Shown here: piece after piece, positions 49,383-57,662 of the stretch
Layout: each line of letters opens with the position of its first letter
Numbering within the stretch: the stretch's first letter is position 1
DNA from: Flagellimonas_B algarum
Lineage (GTDB): Bacteria > Bacteroidota > Bacteroidia > Flavobacteriales > Flavobacteriaceae
Direction: 5' to 3'
NCBI RefSeq assembly: GCF_040513375.1
Contig: NZ_JBEVTG010000003.1
Span: 1-64,000, forward strand
Length of the DNA stretch: 64,000 nt
Made by a program: the position numbers and the translations under genes
The notes under the pieces: model-generated
Told to the model about the DNA's origin: nothing
What the model saw: only the letters and a program-made list of their open reading frames with translations
Databases searched by the model: none

Positions 49383-49877
49383 ATGAAGAAAATCGTAATG
49401 ATCCTTTGTCTGGCCATAGCCCCGGCATTGGGTATGGCCCAAACCTCCAAAGGGGATATCTTTTTGGAAGCCAACACCGGAAACCTTGCAACGGGTAACA
49501 CGTCGTTTGCCTTGAACGCCAGTGATGGCAACACCGCCTGGTCCATCGGTATCGATGGCGGGGTGTTTATTATGGACGATCTCGCCATTAAAGCCGGTAT
49601 CGGATATTCGGATCTCGGTGATTTCGTTGATGGCAATTTGGTCTATAAATTGGGGGCCAAGTATTATTTGAACGGAACCATTCCACTCGGGGCGGATCTC
49701 ACCGGAATAACAAGTGACGGAAACGGTGCGAGCTGGTTCGGCCTGCAAGGCGGATATGCCATTTTCTTGGGCGATAATGTGGCCATCGAGCCTGCCCTTC
49801 GATATAACATAACCCTTGATGAAGCCGACGCCGATAGTATCTTTCAAGCCTTGGTCGGGTTCGTTATCTTTTTATGA
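49383..49877 (+). CDS. Small outer-membrane beta-barrel protein
   Basis: A 164-residue protein, signal ending GMAQ, followed by about eight short strands (FLEANTGNLATGNTSFAL, FVDGNLVYKLGAKYYLNG, WFGLQGGYAIFLG) and a C-terminal aromatic, VGFVIFL. It shares the general pattern with the preceding gene but is not a close copy, so this is a pair of barrels of related type. It is followed by a strong terminator, so the pair may be the end of one transcript. Confidence 0.72.
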   Translation: MKKIVMILCLAIAPALGMAQTSKGDIFLEANTGNLATGNTSFALNASDGNTAWSIGIDGGVFIMDDLAIKAGIGYSDLGDFVDGNLVYKLGAKYYLNGTIPLGADLTGITSDGNGASWFGLQGGYAIFLGDNVAIEPALRYNITLDEADADSIFQALVGFVIFL

Positions 49878-49902
49878 CCCCAGACCTTTAAACGGTATTT
49901 GT

Positions 49903-49926
49903 AAAAGGAAGCTTCGGCTTCCTTTT
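49903..49926 (+). terminator. Terminator after the beta-barrel gene
   Basis: AAAAGGAAGC and GCTTCCTTTT form a perfect 10-bp stem around a stable TTCG tetraloop, followed by TT. A classic rho-independent terminator. Confidence 0.88.
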
Positions 49927-49959
49927 TTCGTAGCTGTAATTTATGAGTACATTTAGGGC

Positions 49960-50376
49960 ATGAAAATCATGATCATCAATGGTCCGAATTTGAACCTATT
50001 GGGCAAAAGGGAGCCTGAAGTTTATGGCAGCACCACCTTTGAAGCCTATTTAGAGGAACTTAAGGGCAGCTTTCCGGAAGTCGAATTGCATTATTTCCAA
50101 TCGAATATCGAAGGGGAATTGATCGCCAAGCTACAGGAAGTCGGCTTTTCTTATGACGGTGTCGTTTTAAACGCGGCCTCTTACACCCATACCTCGGTGG
50201 GTATAGGGGATGCCGTAAAAGCCATTGAGACCCCGGTGGTGGAGGTCCATATTTCGAATACCCATCAGCGGGAATCGTTTCGTCATGTATCTTATATCGC
50301 AGACGGGGCCAAGGGGGTCATTTTGGGCTTCGGCCTACAAAGTTATGCGCTCGCGATCGAAAGTTTTCTCCGGTAA
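49960..50376 (+). CDS. aroQ: Type II 3-dehydroquinate dehydratase
   Basis: A 138-residue enzyme of the shikimate pathway. Marks are INGPNLNLLGKREPEVYG with the catalytic Tyr, FQSNIEGELIAKL, NAASYTHTSVGI with the Asn/His pair, VHISNTHQRESFRH and GVILGFG. The length is normal. It removes water from 3-dehydroquinate by the trans route. It is separated from the barrel gene by the terminator. Confidence 0.95.
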   Translation: MKIMIINGPNLNLLGKREPEVYGSTTFEAYLEELKGSFPEVELHYFQSNIEGELIAKLQEVGFSYDGVVLNAASYTHTSVGIGDAVKAIETPVVEVHISNTHQRESFRHVSYIADGAKGVILGFGLQSYALAIESFLR

Positions 50377-50448
50377 ACGAGACTACTAGTGTGAAGGTTA
50401 CATCCGATTTCCTTCTTTTTTACGTACGTATACAAAGTCCCCAACACT

Positions 50449-51618
50449 ATGAAACACTACGTTGCAATCCCTCTGGTTTGTCTATTCTTCCTCGTATCGG
50501 GATGTGGTGATGATGATCCACAACGAACCATCGTTCTTGACGACACTCCCGTTACTGAGTTTACCGTATCGATTACCAATGCTTTCCCGAATTTGACATT
50601 CGATCGGCCGGTCGATTTTCAGAGCCCCGATGATGGCACCGATCGGGTGTTCGTCGTCGAACAGGGCGGATTGATTAAAGTATTCGATAACGATCCCGAG
50701 GTGGTCGGAACGACGATTTTCCTCGATTTGCGGGACCGGATTTCCACCAATGCCAATGAACAAGGGCTTTTAGGGCTCGCTTTTCATCCGGATTATGCCA
50801 ATAATGGCCTTTTTTATGTCAATTATACGCCTGACGCCGGCCTGTCGGTAACTTCATCCTTCATGCGATCTTCCGATGCCAGTGTGGCCGATAGTTCAAG
50901 CGAGATTCTGCTTTTGGAGATTCCACAGCCCTTTACCAACCACAATGGCGGGCAATTGGCTTTTGGCCCCGATGGCTATCTGTACATCGCTTCCGGTGAT
51001 GGGGGGTCGGCTGGTGACCCGGGCAACAATGCTCAAAACACCGCCAATCTGTTAGGGGCGATTTTGCGGATCGACATCGATAACCTTGCGAATGGGCTCC
51101 CCTATGCGATTCCCAATGGCAATCCGTTTTTCGGAAGTACTACGGACCGGCAGGAGATTTATGCCTATGGCCTTCGGAATCCTTGGCGAATGAGCTTCGA
51201 TACCCAGACCAACACACTGTGGGCCGGTGATGTGGGGCAAGACGCCATTGAGGAAATCGACCTTATCGAAGCCGGGGGCAATTATGGCTGGAAATTATTC
51301 GAAGGGAATACTTGTTTTTCAGGGGATTGCGATGCATCGGGATTGATTCCGCCGCTATTCGAATACGATCAGACCGAAGGGGATCGTTCCGTAACCGGAG
51401 GTTTTGTGTACCGGGGTAGCGACATCCCAGAACTTCAAGGCAAATACGTTTACGGCGATTTTATCAGTGGTAAGATCTGGTCATTGAACACTGACGGTAC
51501 CGACAATACCTTGCTGGTGGGTAGCGGATTGAATATCGCTTCCTTTGGTACCGATGGTCAAAACGAACTTTACCTCTGTGCTTTCGACGGTAGGATCTAC
51601 CGCCTGCAAAAAGATTAG
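50449..51618 (+). CDS. PQQ-dependent sugar dehydrogenase-like lipoprotein
   Basis: A 389-residue lipoprotein with lipobox LVSGC then GDDDPQ, an acidic export signal. It is a six-bladed beta-propeller of the GDH/HHIP/Yli family: VVEQGGLIKVFD, LLGLAFHPDYANNG, GQLAFGPDGYLYIASGDGG near residue 170, the YAYGLRNPWRMSFD motif near 240, GDVGQDAIEEID and NYGWKLFEG. This type oxidises aldoses with PQQ and Ca, but many members lack tight PQQ binding, and the natural substrate is unknown. It overlaps the convergent DUF3817 gene by 4 bp. Confidence 0.85.
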   Translation: MKHYVAIPLVCLFFLVSGCGDDDPQRTIVLDDTPVTEFTVSITNAFPNLTFDRPVDFQSPDDGTDRVFVVEQGGLIKVFDNDPEVVGTTIFLDLRDRISTNANEQGLLGLAFHPDYANNGLFYVNYTPDAGLSVTSSFMRSSDASVADSSSEILLLEIPQPFTNHNGGQLAFGPDGYLYIASGDGGSAGDPGNNAQNTANLLGAILRIDIDNLANGLPYAIPNGNPFFGSTTDRQEIYAYGLRNPWRMSFDTQTNTLWAGDVGQDAIEEIDLIEAGGNYGWKLFEGNTCFSGDCDASGLIPPLFEYDQTEGDRSVTGGFVYRGSDIPELQGKYVYGDFISGKIWSLNTDGTDNTLLVGSGLNIASFGTDGQNELYLCAFDGRIYRLQKD

Positions 51619-51896
51619 TCGATGTTCCTTAAATACTTCTTGTCGGCATAAAAGGTGCCAAAGGGCAGTATGGATGCCAGAAAGAGAACCAAAAAGCGTT
51701 TGAGTCCCCAGCGATTTTGCCAGCTAAATAGTGCGGAAAGTAAGATAAACAGGATAAAAAGTACACCATGGGCCATGCCGATGACCTTGTTCGGTTGCCC
51801 GATATCGGCCCAATACTTCAAGGGCATGGTCAATCCGATGATCAACACATAGGTGATGCCTTCTAAAATCGCCACAGCTCGGAAAAGTTGCGTCAT
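51615..51896 (-). CDS. DUF3817 small membrane protein
   Basis: A 93-residue protein with three membrane helices (about residues 8-25, 40-60 and 67-85). It carries FRAVAILEGITYVLIIGLTMPLKY and MAHGVLFILFI, matching DUF3817, a family of small integral membrane proteins of unknown function that sometimes occur next to transporters. It begins 9 bp after lpdA on the same strand, so it is likely cotranscribed with it. Confidence 0.8.
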   Translation of the reverse strand: MTQLFRAVAILEGITYVLIIGLTMPLKYWADIGQPNKVIGMAHGVLFILFILLSALFSWQNRWGLKRFLVLFLASILPFGTFYADKKYLRNID

Positions 51897-51905
51897 GGTG
51901 TGGTT

Positions 51906-53297
51906 TTATAGATGGATGACCTCGTCATAGGCATCGGCAACCGCTTCCATGACCGCTTCGCTCATGGTTGGGTGCGGGTGTACCGCCTTGAGGACTTCAT
52001 GACCTGTCGTTTCCAATTTTCGGGCGACCACGGCTTCGGCGATCATATCGGTCACTCCGGCACCGATCATATGGCAACCGAGCCATTCTCCGTATTTGGC
52101 ATCGAAAATCACCTTGACGAAACCATCGGAATTCCCCGAGGCTTTTGCCTTTCCACTTGCGGAAAAAGGAAACTTCCCTACTTTGATCTCATATCCTTGC
52201 TCTTTCGCTTGTTTTTCGGTCAGACCGACAGAAGCGATTTCGGGCATACAGTACGTACAACCTGGGATATTGCCGTAGTCCAGGGGTTCTACATGCATTC
52301 CTGCGATTTTTTCAACGCAAAGGATGCCTTCGGCAGAGGCAACGTGGGCCAAGGCTTGACCTGGTGTGACGTCTCCGATGGCATAATAACCCGGTATGTT
52401 GGTTTGGTAGTAATCGTTGACCAAGATCTTATCGCGGTCCGTAGCGATTCCGACCTCTTCCAGGCCTATGTTTTCGATATTGGTTTTGATGCCGACGGCC
52501 GAGAGCACGATGTCGGCTTCCAAGACTTCTTCCCCTTTGCTGGTCTTGACCGTAGCCTTGACCCCGTCACCTGAAGTATCCACTTGGGTCACTTCAGCGG
52601 ATGTCTTGATTTTTATCCCTGATTTTTTAAAGGTGCGTTCGAGTTGTTTCGATACGTCTTCGTCTTCAACGGGCACGATGTGCGGTAAATATTCCACAAC
52701 CGTTACCTCGGTACCCATGCTGTTATAGAAATAAGCGAATTCGATTCCGATTGCGCCACTTCCGACAACGATCATTTTTTCGGGCTGCTTTTCCAAAGTC
52801 ATGGCCTCACGATACCCGATGACTTTCTTTCCATCTTGGGGAAGGCTCGGCAATTCACGGCTGCGGGCACCTGTGGCGATGACGATGTGCTCGGCACTGT
52901 ATTCGGTAGTGGTTCCGTCGGTTGCCGTAACATCGATTTTCTTTCCAGGTTTCAATTTTCCGAATCCGTTCAAGACTTCGATCTTGTTCTTTTTCATCAA
53001 GAACTGTACACCTTTGCTCATACCATCGGCAACCCCGCGGCTTCTTTTGACCACGGCATCGAAATCATGTTCTACTTTTTTGGCACTAAGGCCGTAATCC
53101 TCGGCATGCTTGAGGTATTCAAATACTTGAGCGGATTTTAGCAATGCCTTTGTCGGGATACAGCCCCAATTCAAACAAACACCTCCCAAACTTTCTTTTT
53201 CGACGATCGCCGTCTTCATACCGAGTTGTGACGCACGAATGGCCGTTACATACCCGCCAGGGCCGCTTCCTAAAACAATAACATCAAAATTGCTCAT
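51906..53297 (-). CDS. lpdA: Dihydrolipoyl dehydrogenase
   Basis: A 463-residue FAD disulfide reductase, the E3 of pyruvate and 2-oxoglutarate dehydrogenase complexes. The redox pair is GGVCLNWGC with Cys41 and Cys46; FAD binding is VIVLGSGPGGYVTAI; NAD binding GSGAIGIEFAYFY; the second FAD part YAIGDVTPGQALAHVA; the catalytic His/Glu are in VHPHPTMSEAVMEA near the end. All key residues intact. E1 and E2 are not in the window. A strong promoter precedes it. Confidence 0.95.
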   Translation of the reverse strand: MSNFDVIVLGSGPGGYVTAIRASQLGMKTAIVEKESLGGVCLNWGCIPTKALLKSAQVFEYLKHAEDYGLSAKKVEHDFDAVVKRSRGVADGMSKGVQFLMKKNKIEVLNGFGKLKPGKKIDVTATDGTTTEYSAEHIVIATGARSRELPSLPQDGKKVIGYREAMTLEKQPEKMIVVGSGAIGIEFAYFYNSMGTEVTVVEYLPHIVPVEDEDVSKQLERTFKKSGIKIKTSAEVTQVDTSGDGVKATVKTSKGEEVLEADIVLSAVGIKTNIENIGLEEVGIATDRDKILVNDYYQTNIPGYYAIGDVTPGQALAHVASAEGILCVEKIAGMHVEPLDYGNIPGCTYCMPEIASVGLTEKQAKEQGYEIKVGKFPFSASGKAKASGNSDGFVKVIFDAKYGEWLGCHMIGAGVTDMIAEAVVARKLETTGHEVLKAVHPHPTMSEAVMEAVADAYDEVIHL

Positions 53298-53350
53298 TGT
53301 AGATATTTTTTTAAGGATTTGAATTTTACTTACCGAGGAGTAAGCAGGTG

Positions 53351-53382
53351 CAAAAATACGGATTTAACCCTCGAACGACCAA
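53351..53382 (-). promoter_or_regulatory. Promoter of lpdA
   Basis: On the minus strand TTG (53382-53380), 21-bp spacer, TATTTTTG (53358-53351) match the Bacteroidota consensus. The mRNA would start near 53347 and begin with a small hairpin (CTTAC, six-base loop, GTAAG; 53330-53345) about 35 nt before the ATG. Confidence 0.55.
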
Positions 53383-53415
53383 GGGAACAAATGACTAAAT
53401 GGTGAAATTCAAGGG

Positions 53416-53952
53416 TCAGCTGCCTTTCGAACCGAACAGCCGCTGGTTAAAGGCTTTGGAACCGCCTTTCAGCACCGATAACGATTGCCATGCATCGCCT
53501 TTCAGTTGTTTCCCTAAAATCACGATTTGACCCACATGGTTGGCATAATGTGCAATTTGCCTGTTGATTGCGGCCACGATGCTGTGCGGCTCGTTGCGGA
53601 TGTAAACCGTCGTGTCGAAATTCGATTCGTCTAGCTCCGATAGGGCGGAAAAAAGGCAGTCCCATCCTTTTTCCCAAAGTGCGATCACTTCAGGTTTGTT
53701 CTGGGGTGGATGTTCGAATTCAGTATCGCGATGGCGCCAAGGCTTTTCCCCGTCCGAATGCAAAAAATCCGTCCAGCGACTCAGCATGTTGCCGGCCATA
53801 TGCTTCACGATCTGTGCGATGCTATTGTCACCTTCGTTTCGTCGATGGAGCAATTGGTCGTCGTCAAGTTGTTCAAAGGTTTTGTCTCCTAGGGTTTTAT
53901 AGCGCTTGAACTCGAACCGCGCACTTTCCAAATAGGTGTCGACCATACTCAT
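53416..53952 (-). CDS. DUF1572 / DinB-fold protein
   Basis: A 178-residue soluble protein, four-helix-bundle DinB-like. Its His triad is partly visible: NSIAQIVKHMAGNML near residue 45 (His), and HYANHVGQIVIL near residue 140 (H..H). Such proteins often use a metal and may act on thiols such as bacillithiol, as several DinB-fold enzymes do; a link to BshC is possible but unproven. Its ATG overlaps the msrB stop (ATGA), so the two are co-translated. Confidence 0.8.
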   Translation of the reverse strand: MSMVDTYLESARFEFKRYKTLGDKTFEQLDDDQLLHRRNEGDNSIAQIVKHMAGNMLSRWTDFLHSDGEKPWRHRDTEFEHPPQNKPEVIALWEKGWDCLFSALSELDESNFDTTVYIRNEPHSIVAAINRQIAHYANHVGQIVILGKQLKGDAWQSLSVLKGGSKAFNQRLFGSKGS

Positions 53953-54362
53953 TCCGTACCGGACTCAAAATCGATACTGCCCGAGTTGATGCAATAGCGC
54001 TGTCCTGTGGTTTCTTTTGGTCCGTCATTGAAAACATGGCCTAAATGCCCCCCGCAATTCGCACAAACGGTCTCGGTACGGATCATGCCGTGCGAAGTGT
54101 CGCGGATGTATTCGATCGCTCCCTCAATGGCTTGATCGAATGAGGGCCAACCGCAACCGCTCTCGAATTTGTTGTTGCTTTCGAACAATTTGGCATTGCA
54201 CGCCTTACAATGGTAGGCGCCTTCTTCGAAATGTAGGTTGTACTTTCCCGTAAAGGGTCGTTCGGTCCCTTTTTGTCTCAGGATGTAATAGGATTCCGGG
54301 GAAAGGTCTTTTTTCCATTCCGCTTCGGATTTCGCAACGTTGTATTTTTTATTCTTCGACAT
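53949..54362 (-). CDS. msrB: Peptide-methionine (R)-S-oxide reductase, cytoplasmic
   Basis: A 137-residue MsrB without signal peptide. Catalytic Cys124 is in RYCINSGSIDF, the resolving Cys70 in ESGCGWPSF, and the structural zinc is held by Cys52-Cys55 and Cys100-Cys103 (two CxxC). It reduces methionine-R-sulfoxide in cytoplasmic proteins. The start overlaps the end of the second MsrB gene, so the two are read together, with the DUF1572 gene downstream. Confidence 0.93.
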   Translation of the reverse strand: MSKNKKYNVAKSEAEWKKDLSPESYYILRQKGTERPFTGKYNLHFEEGAYHCKACNAKLFESNNKFESGCGWPSFDQAIEGAIEYIRDTSHGMIRTETVCANCGGHLGHVFNDGPKETTGQRYCINSGSIDFESGTE

Positions 54363-54855
54363 CAGCTATGAAATTAAGTGCGGCCCCATTGATGCAGTGC
54401 CTTTTTCCCGTAGTGTTTGCCGGGCCGTCATCGAAGACATGGCCCAGATGGCCGCCACAGGTCGCACAATGCTCTTCCGTTCTCGGGTAGCCGATCTTGT
54501 AGTCGACATCATAGGCTACGTTGCCATCTATCTCGCGGTCGAAACTTGGCCATCCGGTACCCGAATTGAATTTGTGTTCGCTCCGAAAAAGTCCGGTTCC
54601 ACATCCGGCACAGACGTACGTGCCCTGTTCTTTATTGGCCAACAATTCACTGGAAAATGGATTTTCGGTGGCTGCCTTACGCAACACGTAATACTCCATA
54701 TCGGTCAATTGCGCCCGCCATTCGGCATCCGTTTTTTGTACCGCATAGGCGATTTTAGCATCTTTTTTAGACGTCTTTTTATCTTTTTCTTCCTGTGAGA
54801 TGCCTTTGCAGCCGAAAAAGGCGATTAAGGCGATCAGCGCAATGTTTTTTCCCAT
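54349..54855 (-). CDS. msrB: Peptide-methionine (R)-S-oxide reductase, lipoprotein form
   Basis: The ATG at 54855 (MGKNIALIALIAFFGC) gives 168 residues. The lipobox AFFGC with Cys16 then KGISQEEKDKK makes it an envelope lipoprotein. The MsrB domain has catalytic Cys154 (RHCINGAALNF) and zinc Cys82-Cys85 and Cys130-Cys133, but the position of the resolving cysteine is Thr100 (NSGTGWPSF), unlike the adjacent cytoplasmic MsrB. An upstream open frame starts at 54897 but would lie over the -7 element TAACTTTG (54902-54895), so the shorter start is preferred. It may repair oxidised outer-envelope proteins. Confidence 0.9.
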   Translation of the reverse strand: MGKNIALIALIAFFGCKGISQEEKDKKTSKKDAKIAYAVQKTDAEWRAQLTDMEYYVLRKAATENPFSSELLANKEQGTYVCAGCGTGLFRSEHKFNSGTGWPSFDREIDGNVAYDVDYKIGYPRTEEHCATCGGHLGHVFDDGPANTTGKRHCINGAALNFIADVEE

Positions 54856-54894
54856 CTTTTTTTTTAATATGACGGTCATGGGGTGGTTTCCTTT

Positions 54895-54902
54895 CAAAGT
54901 TA
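54895..54902 (-). promoter_or_regulatory. -7 element for the msrB operon
   Basis: TAACTTTG on the minus strand matches TAnnTTTG, 39 bp before the ATG at 54855. A TTG at 54930-54928 is 25 bp away. It fixes the msrB start as 54855 or later. Confidence 0.42.
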
Positions 54903-54932
54903 CGGTATTTTGAAAACAGCCCTAAAACAAGA

Positions 54933-54956
54933 AACCCATTCCGAACGGAATGGGTT
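54933..54956. terminator. Terminator between the collagen-like and msrB genes
   Basis: AACCCATTCC and GGAATGGGTT form a perfect 10-bp stem with a GAAC loop. It lies 20 bp past the end of the collagen-like lipoprotein on the minus strand, and is followed by a T-rich stretch in that direction. Confidence 0.75.
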
Positions 54957-54976
54957 CTTTCTTTGTTGTCATCCAA

Positions 54977-55546
54977 TCAATCGATCGAATGTTTTTCAAT
55001 GCTGTTGAGATCGAATTGCAAAGCACCCATCACTTCGTCGAGGTTGGAGGTGTCGATTCCCGAATCCGTTCCGAATTCAGCAGGTAAAATCGCGATTCGG
55101 AACACTTGGTTATCGGTATCACCGGGTAAGAGGGTTCCCAGGTCGAAATCCGACTCCAAGAATATGGATACATCGAAGAAGGTGTGATCGAAATTGTATT
55201 GTAGTAAGCCCTGGTCCAAAATCCGGGTTTGGGGCAAAAGGCGCCAAACGTCGATTGGATCGCCCCCATCGGGGTCATCGACCTGATCGAACAGGATATA
55301 GACCAATACCACATCGGATTCAAAAACCTCGACCGTGGTCGGGAATTCGAAGAAAATGGAATAGTCGTTGTCGGTAGTGAAGGTGCCTTCTATTTCCAAG
55401 ACCGTACCCAAAATATTGACCCCGTCTTGCCCATCAAGGCCATTGAGGCCGTCAAGGCCATCGAATCCGGGAGGGCCTGCAGGGCCTTCACAGGATATGA
55501 AGAACATGCTGGCGACTAGGGTTAAAAGTGTAAAAATCCTTTTCAT
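54977..55546 (-). CDS. Lipoprotein with short collagen-like repeat
   Basis: The ATG at 55546 (MKRIFTLLTLVASMFFISC) gives 189 residues. Directly after the lipobox cysteine comes GPAGPPGFDGLDGLNGLDGQ, about seven Gly-x-y triplets, then a beta-rich domain (LEIEGTFTTDNDYSIFFEFP, and later DDPDGGDPIDVW). The Gly-x-y run is too short for a stable triple helix on its own, but such collagen-like linkers are frequent in Bacteroidota lipoproteins with a C-terminal folded domain. Function unknown. The upstream open frame from 55618 is not used because it lacks the signal. Confidence 0.78.
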   Translation of the reverse strand: MKRIFTLLTLVASMFFISCEGPAGPPGFDGLDGLNGLDGQDGVNILGTVLEIEGTFTTDNDYSIFFEFPTTVEVFESDVVLVYILFDQVDDPDGGDPIDVWRLLPQTRILDQGLLQYNFDHTFFDVSIFLESDFDLGTLLPGDTDNQVFRIAILPAEFGTDSGIDTSNLDEVMGALQFDLNSIEKHSID

Positions 55547-55669
55547 TTGATTTGATTTAAGGTTATGATATTTCTCGATTTCGTTTCGTTTGTTGGATGA
55601 AATCAAAAAGCGTTCCAAAAAATTTATTGGATGGTTTTATGGCTTTGCGAAATATGTGAATCGCGGCAA

Positions 55670-55699
55670 TTGGATAATGCCTAGTTTTTCCTATTTTTA
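55670..55699 (+). promoter_or_regulatory. Promoter of the glgE operon
   Basis: TTG (55670-55672), 19-bp spacer, TATTTTTA (55692-55699). Only the last base differs from TAnnTTTG. Transcription would begin near 55704, about 20 bp before the glgE ATG. Confidence 0.55.
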
Positions 55700-55722
55700 A
55701 CTGAAACCAAACAGACCGACCT

Positions 55723-57660
55723 ATGTTGCGACAACAACGTGTTGTAATCGAAAAAGTAACGCCCCAACTGCATTCAGGGGCATTTTTTATCAAAAGGGTA
55801 GTAGGGGAACGTGTTCATGTCCATGCCGATGTGCTCGGCGATGGCCATGACATCGTGCAAGGGGAATTGAGCTATCGCCACGAGGGTTCGAAAAAGTTCG
55901 AGACGGTTCGTATGGAACACCAAGGAAACGATGCGTTTTATGCTTCCTTTCAAGTCGAAAAGCAAGGCTATTACGAATATAAGGTAGGGGGTTGGGTCGA
56001 CTATGCCTTGAATTGGCAACATGGTATCGAGGCCAAGTTGAAAGACGGTCAGCATGTCATCAGTGAGTTGCTCGATGGGGTCCAGTATTTGAAGTACCTG
56101 GCCAAAAAAGGCAGCAAGACGGAGAAAGCGTATGCCAAAGACCTTATCGCGGCCTTCGAAGACGAGGCCCAATATGATAAAGCCGTTTCCGCGGCCGTTT
56201 CCGAAACACTCCATGGACTGTTTTTAAAGTTTCCGTCCCGGATTTTGGAAAACCAAAGTCTGACCTTAAAGGTATACGTGGATCGTAAAAAGGCGAATTT
56301 CAGTACCTGGTACGAGTTCTTTCCGAGGTCATCAGCTTCGGAGCCCGGCCAACACGGCACCTTCAAGGATTGCGAACGATTGTTGCCGAAAATTGCCAAA
56401 ATGGGGTTCGACACCCTATACTTTCCGCCGATCCATCCGATCGGGGAAGTCAATAGAAAAGGGCGCAACAATACCGTAAATGCCCAAGAAGGTGATTCTG
56501 GGGTTCCTTGGGCCATAGGATCCAAATTGGGCGGCCACAAAGCCATCCACCCCGAATTGGGTAGCGAACAAGATTTCAAAACTTTGGTCGACAAGGCCCT
56601 CGATCTGGGTATCGAAGTAGCTATGGATATCGCTTTCCAGGCCGCACCCGACCATCCGTACCTCAGCGCGAACCCGCAGTGGTTCAGAAAGCGCCCCGAC
56701 GGTACGATCCAATATGCCGAGAACCCACCGAAGAAGTACCAAGATATCGTCAATTTCCATTTTGAAACCGAGGATTACGAAAACCTTTGGAATGAACTAT
56801 TGGGCATCGTATTGCATTGGGTACATCTGGGTATCAAGGTATTTCGGGTCGATAACCCACATACCAAACCCTATTACTTTTGGAACTGGTTGATCGAGCA
56901 GGTCAAAAAGGACCATCCTGATGTGCTGTTCTTGGCCGAAGCCTTTTCGAGACCCAGGGTCATGCAACAATTGGCCAAGCAAGGGTATTCGCAATCGTAT
57001 ACCTATTTTACCTGGCGAGTGGGCAAGCATGAACTCATGGAGTACATGATCGAACTGACCCAATCGGAAATGAAGGAGTATTACCGTCCGAATTTTTGGC
57101 CCAATACCCCTGATATCAATCCATACCACCTGCAAGGCGCTAACGAGGCCATGCATTTGATACGCTATGCCTTGGCAGCCACCCTGAGCGGTAACCTCGG
57201 TATTTACGGCCCGGTTTTCGAATATATGGTGACCGATGCCATGCCGGGTAAGGAAGAATATTTGGATTGTGAGAAGTATGAAATCCGACACTGGGATTGG
57301 TCGATCGAAAACAAGATCACCCATTTGATGACCAAGATCAATTGGGCGCGCAAAAGCCATCCTTGCTTGCAACAGACCAACAACATCCATTTCTGCGCCA
57401 TCGAAAACGAGCACATCCTTGCTTTTTACAAATGGGATGATGATCGAACCGATGAAATGCTGATCGTCATCAGCCTTGATGCCCATAACCGCCAACAGGG
57501 TATGGTGCAACTGCCCTTGCACTTGCTCGGCATACAGGCTGGACATACGGTGGTGGTCAATGATATGATTACCGAGACCGGATACCACTGGCATGACGAG
57601 TGGAACTTCGTTGATTTGAATCCGGCGCTACCGTTCCACCTATTCCAAATAACGAAATAA
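55723..57660 (+). CDS. glgE: Alpha-1,4-glucan:maltose-1-phosphate maltosyltransferase GlgE
   Basis: A 645-residue GH13_3 enzyme that adds maltosyl units from maltose 1-phosphate to the non-reducing end of alpha-1,4-glucan. The N-terminal domain (1-130) is beta-rich; the barrel begins with NFSTWYEFFPRSSASEPG. Catalytic residues are Asp377 (FRVDNPHTKP), Glu406 (FLAEAFSRP) and Asp464 (NTPDIN). LGIEVAMDIAFQAAPDHPY and ATLSGNLGIYGPVFE are typical of GlgE, and no other GH13 enzyme has this layout. It is the first gene of a tight operon with maltokinase and glgB (2 and 9 bp gaps). Confidence 0.95.
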   Translation: MLRQQRVVIEKVTPQLHSGAFFIKRVVGERVHVHADVLGDGHDIVQGELSYRHEGSKKFETVRMEHQGNDAFYASFQVEKQGYYEYKVGGWVDYALNWQHGIEAKLKDGQHVISELLDGVQYLKYLAKKGSKTEKAYAKDLIAAFEDEAQYDKAVSAAVSETLHGLFLKFPSRILENQSLTLKVYVDRKKANFSTWYEFFPRSSASEPGQHGTFKDCERLLPKIAKMGFDTLYFPPIHPIGEVNRKGRNNTVNAQEGDSGVPWAIGSKLGGHKAIHPELGSEQDFKTLVDKALDLGIEVAMDIAFQAAPDHPYLSANPQWFRKRPDGTIQYAENPPKKYQDIVNFHFETEDYENLWNELLGIVLHWVHLGIKVFRVDNPHTKPYYFWNWLIEQVKKDHPDVLFLAEAFSRPRVMQQLAKQGYSQSYTYFTWRVGKHELMEYMIELTQSEMKEYYRPNFWPNTPDINPYHLQGANEAMHLIRYALAATLSGNLGIYGPVFEYMVTDAMPGKEEYLDCEKYEIRHWDWSIENKITHLMTKINWARKSHPCLQQTNNIHFCAIENEHILAFYKWDDDRTDEMLIVISLDAHNRQQGMVQLPLHLLGIQAGHTVVVNDMITETGYHWHDEWNFVDLNPALPFHLFQITK

Positions 57661-57662
57661 GC

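Noticed and set aside
51912..52574. Open frame of 220 codons antisense to lpdA
   Set aside because: lpdA is intact across the region, and the antisense product shows no recognisable domain.
55734..55745. ACAACGTGTTGT in the glgE start as a second LacI site
   Set aside because: The two half-sites are 2 bp further apart than in the 16-bp palindrome, and it is in coding sequence; kept only as a remark.
56797..57594. Long open frame of 265 codons antisense to glgE
   Set aside because: Lies wholly inside glgE, has no family features and its length follows from codon usage of the sense gene; glgE is clearly coding here.
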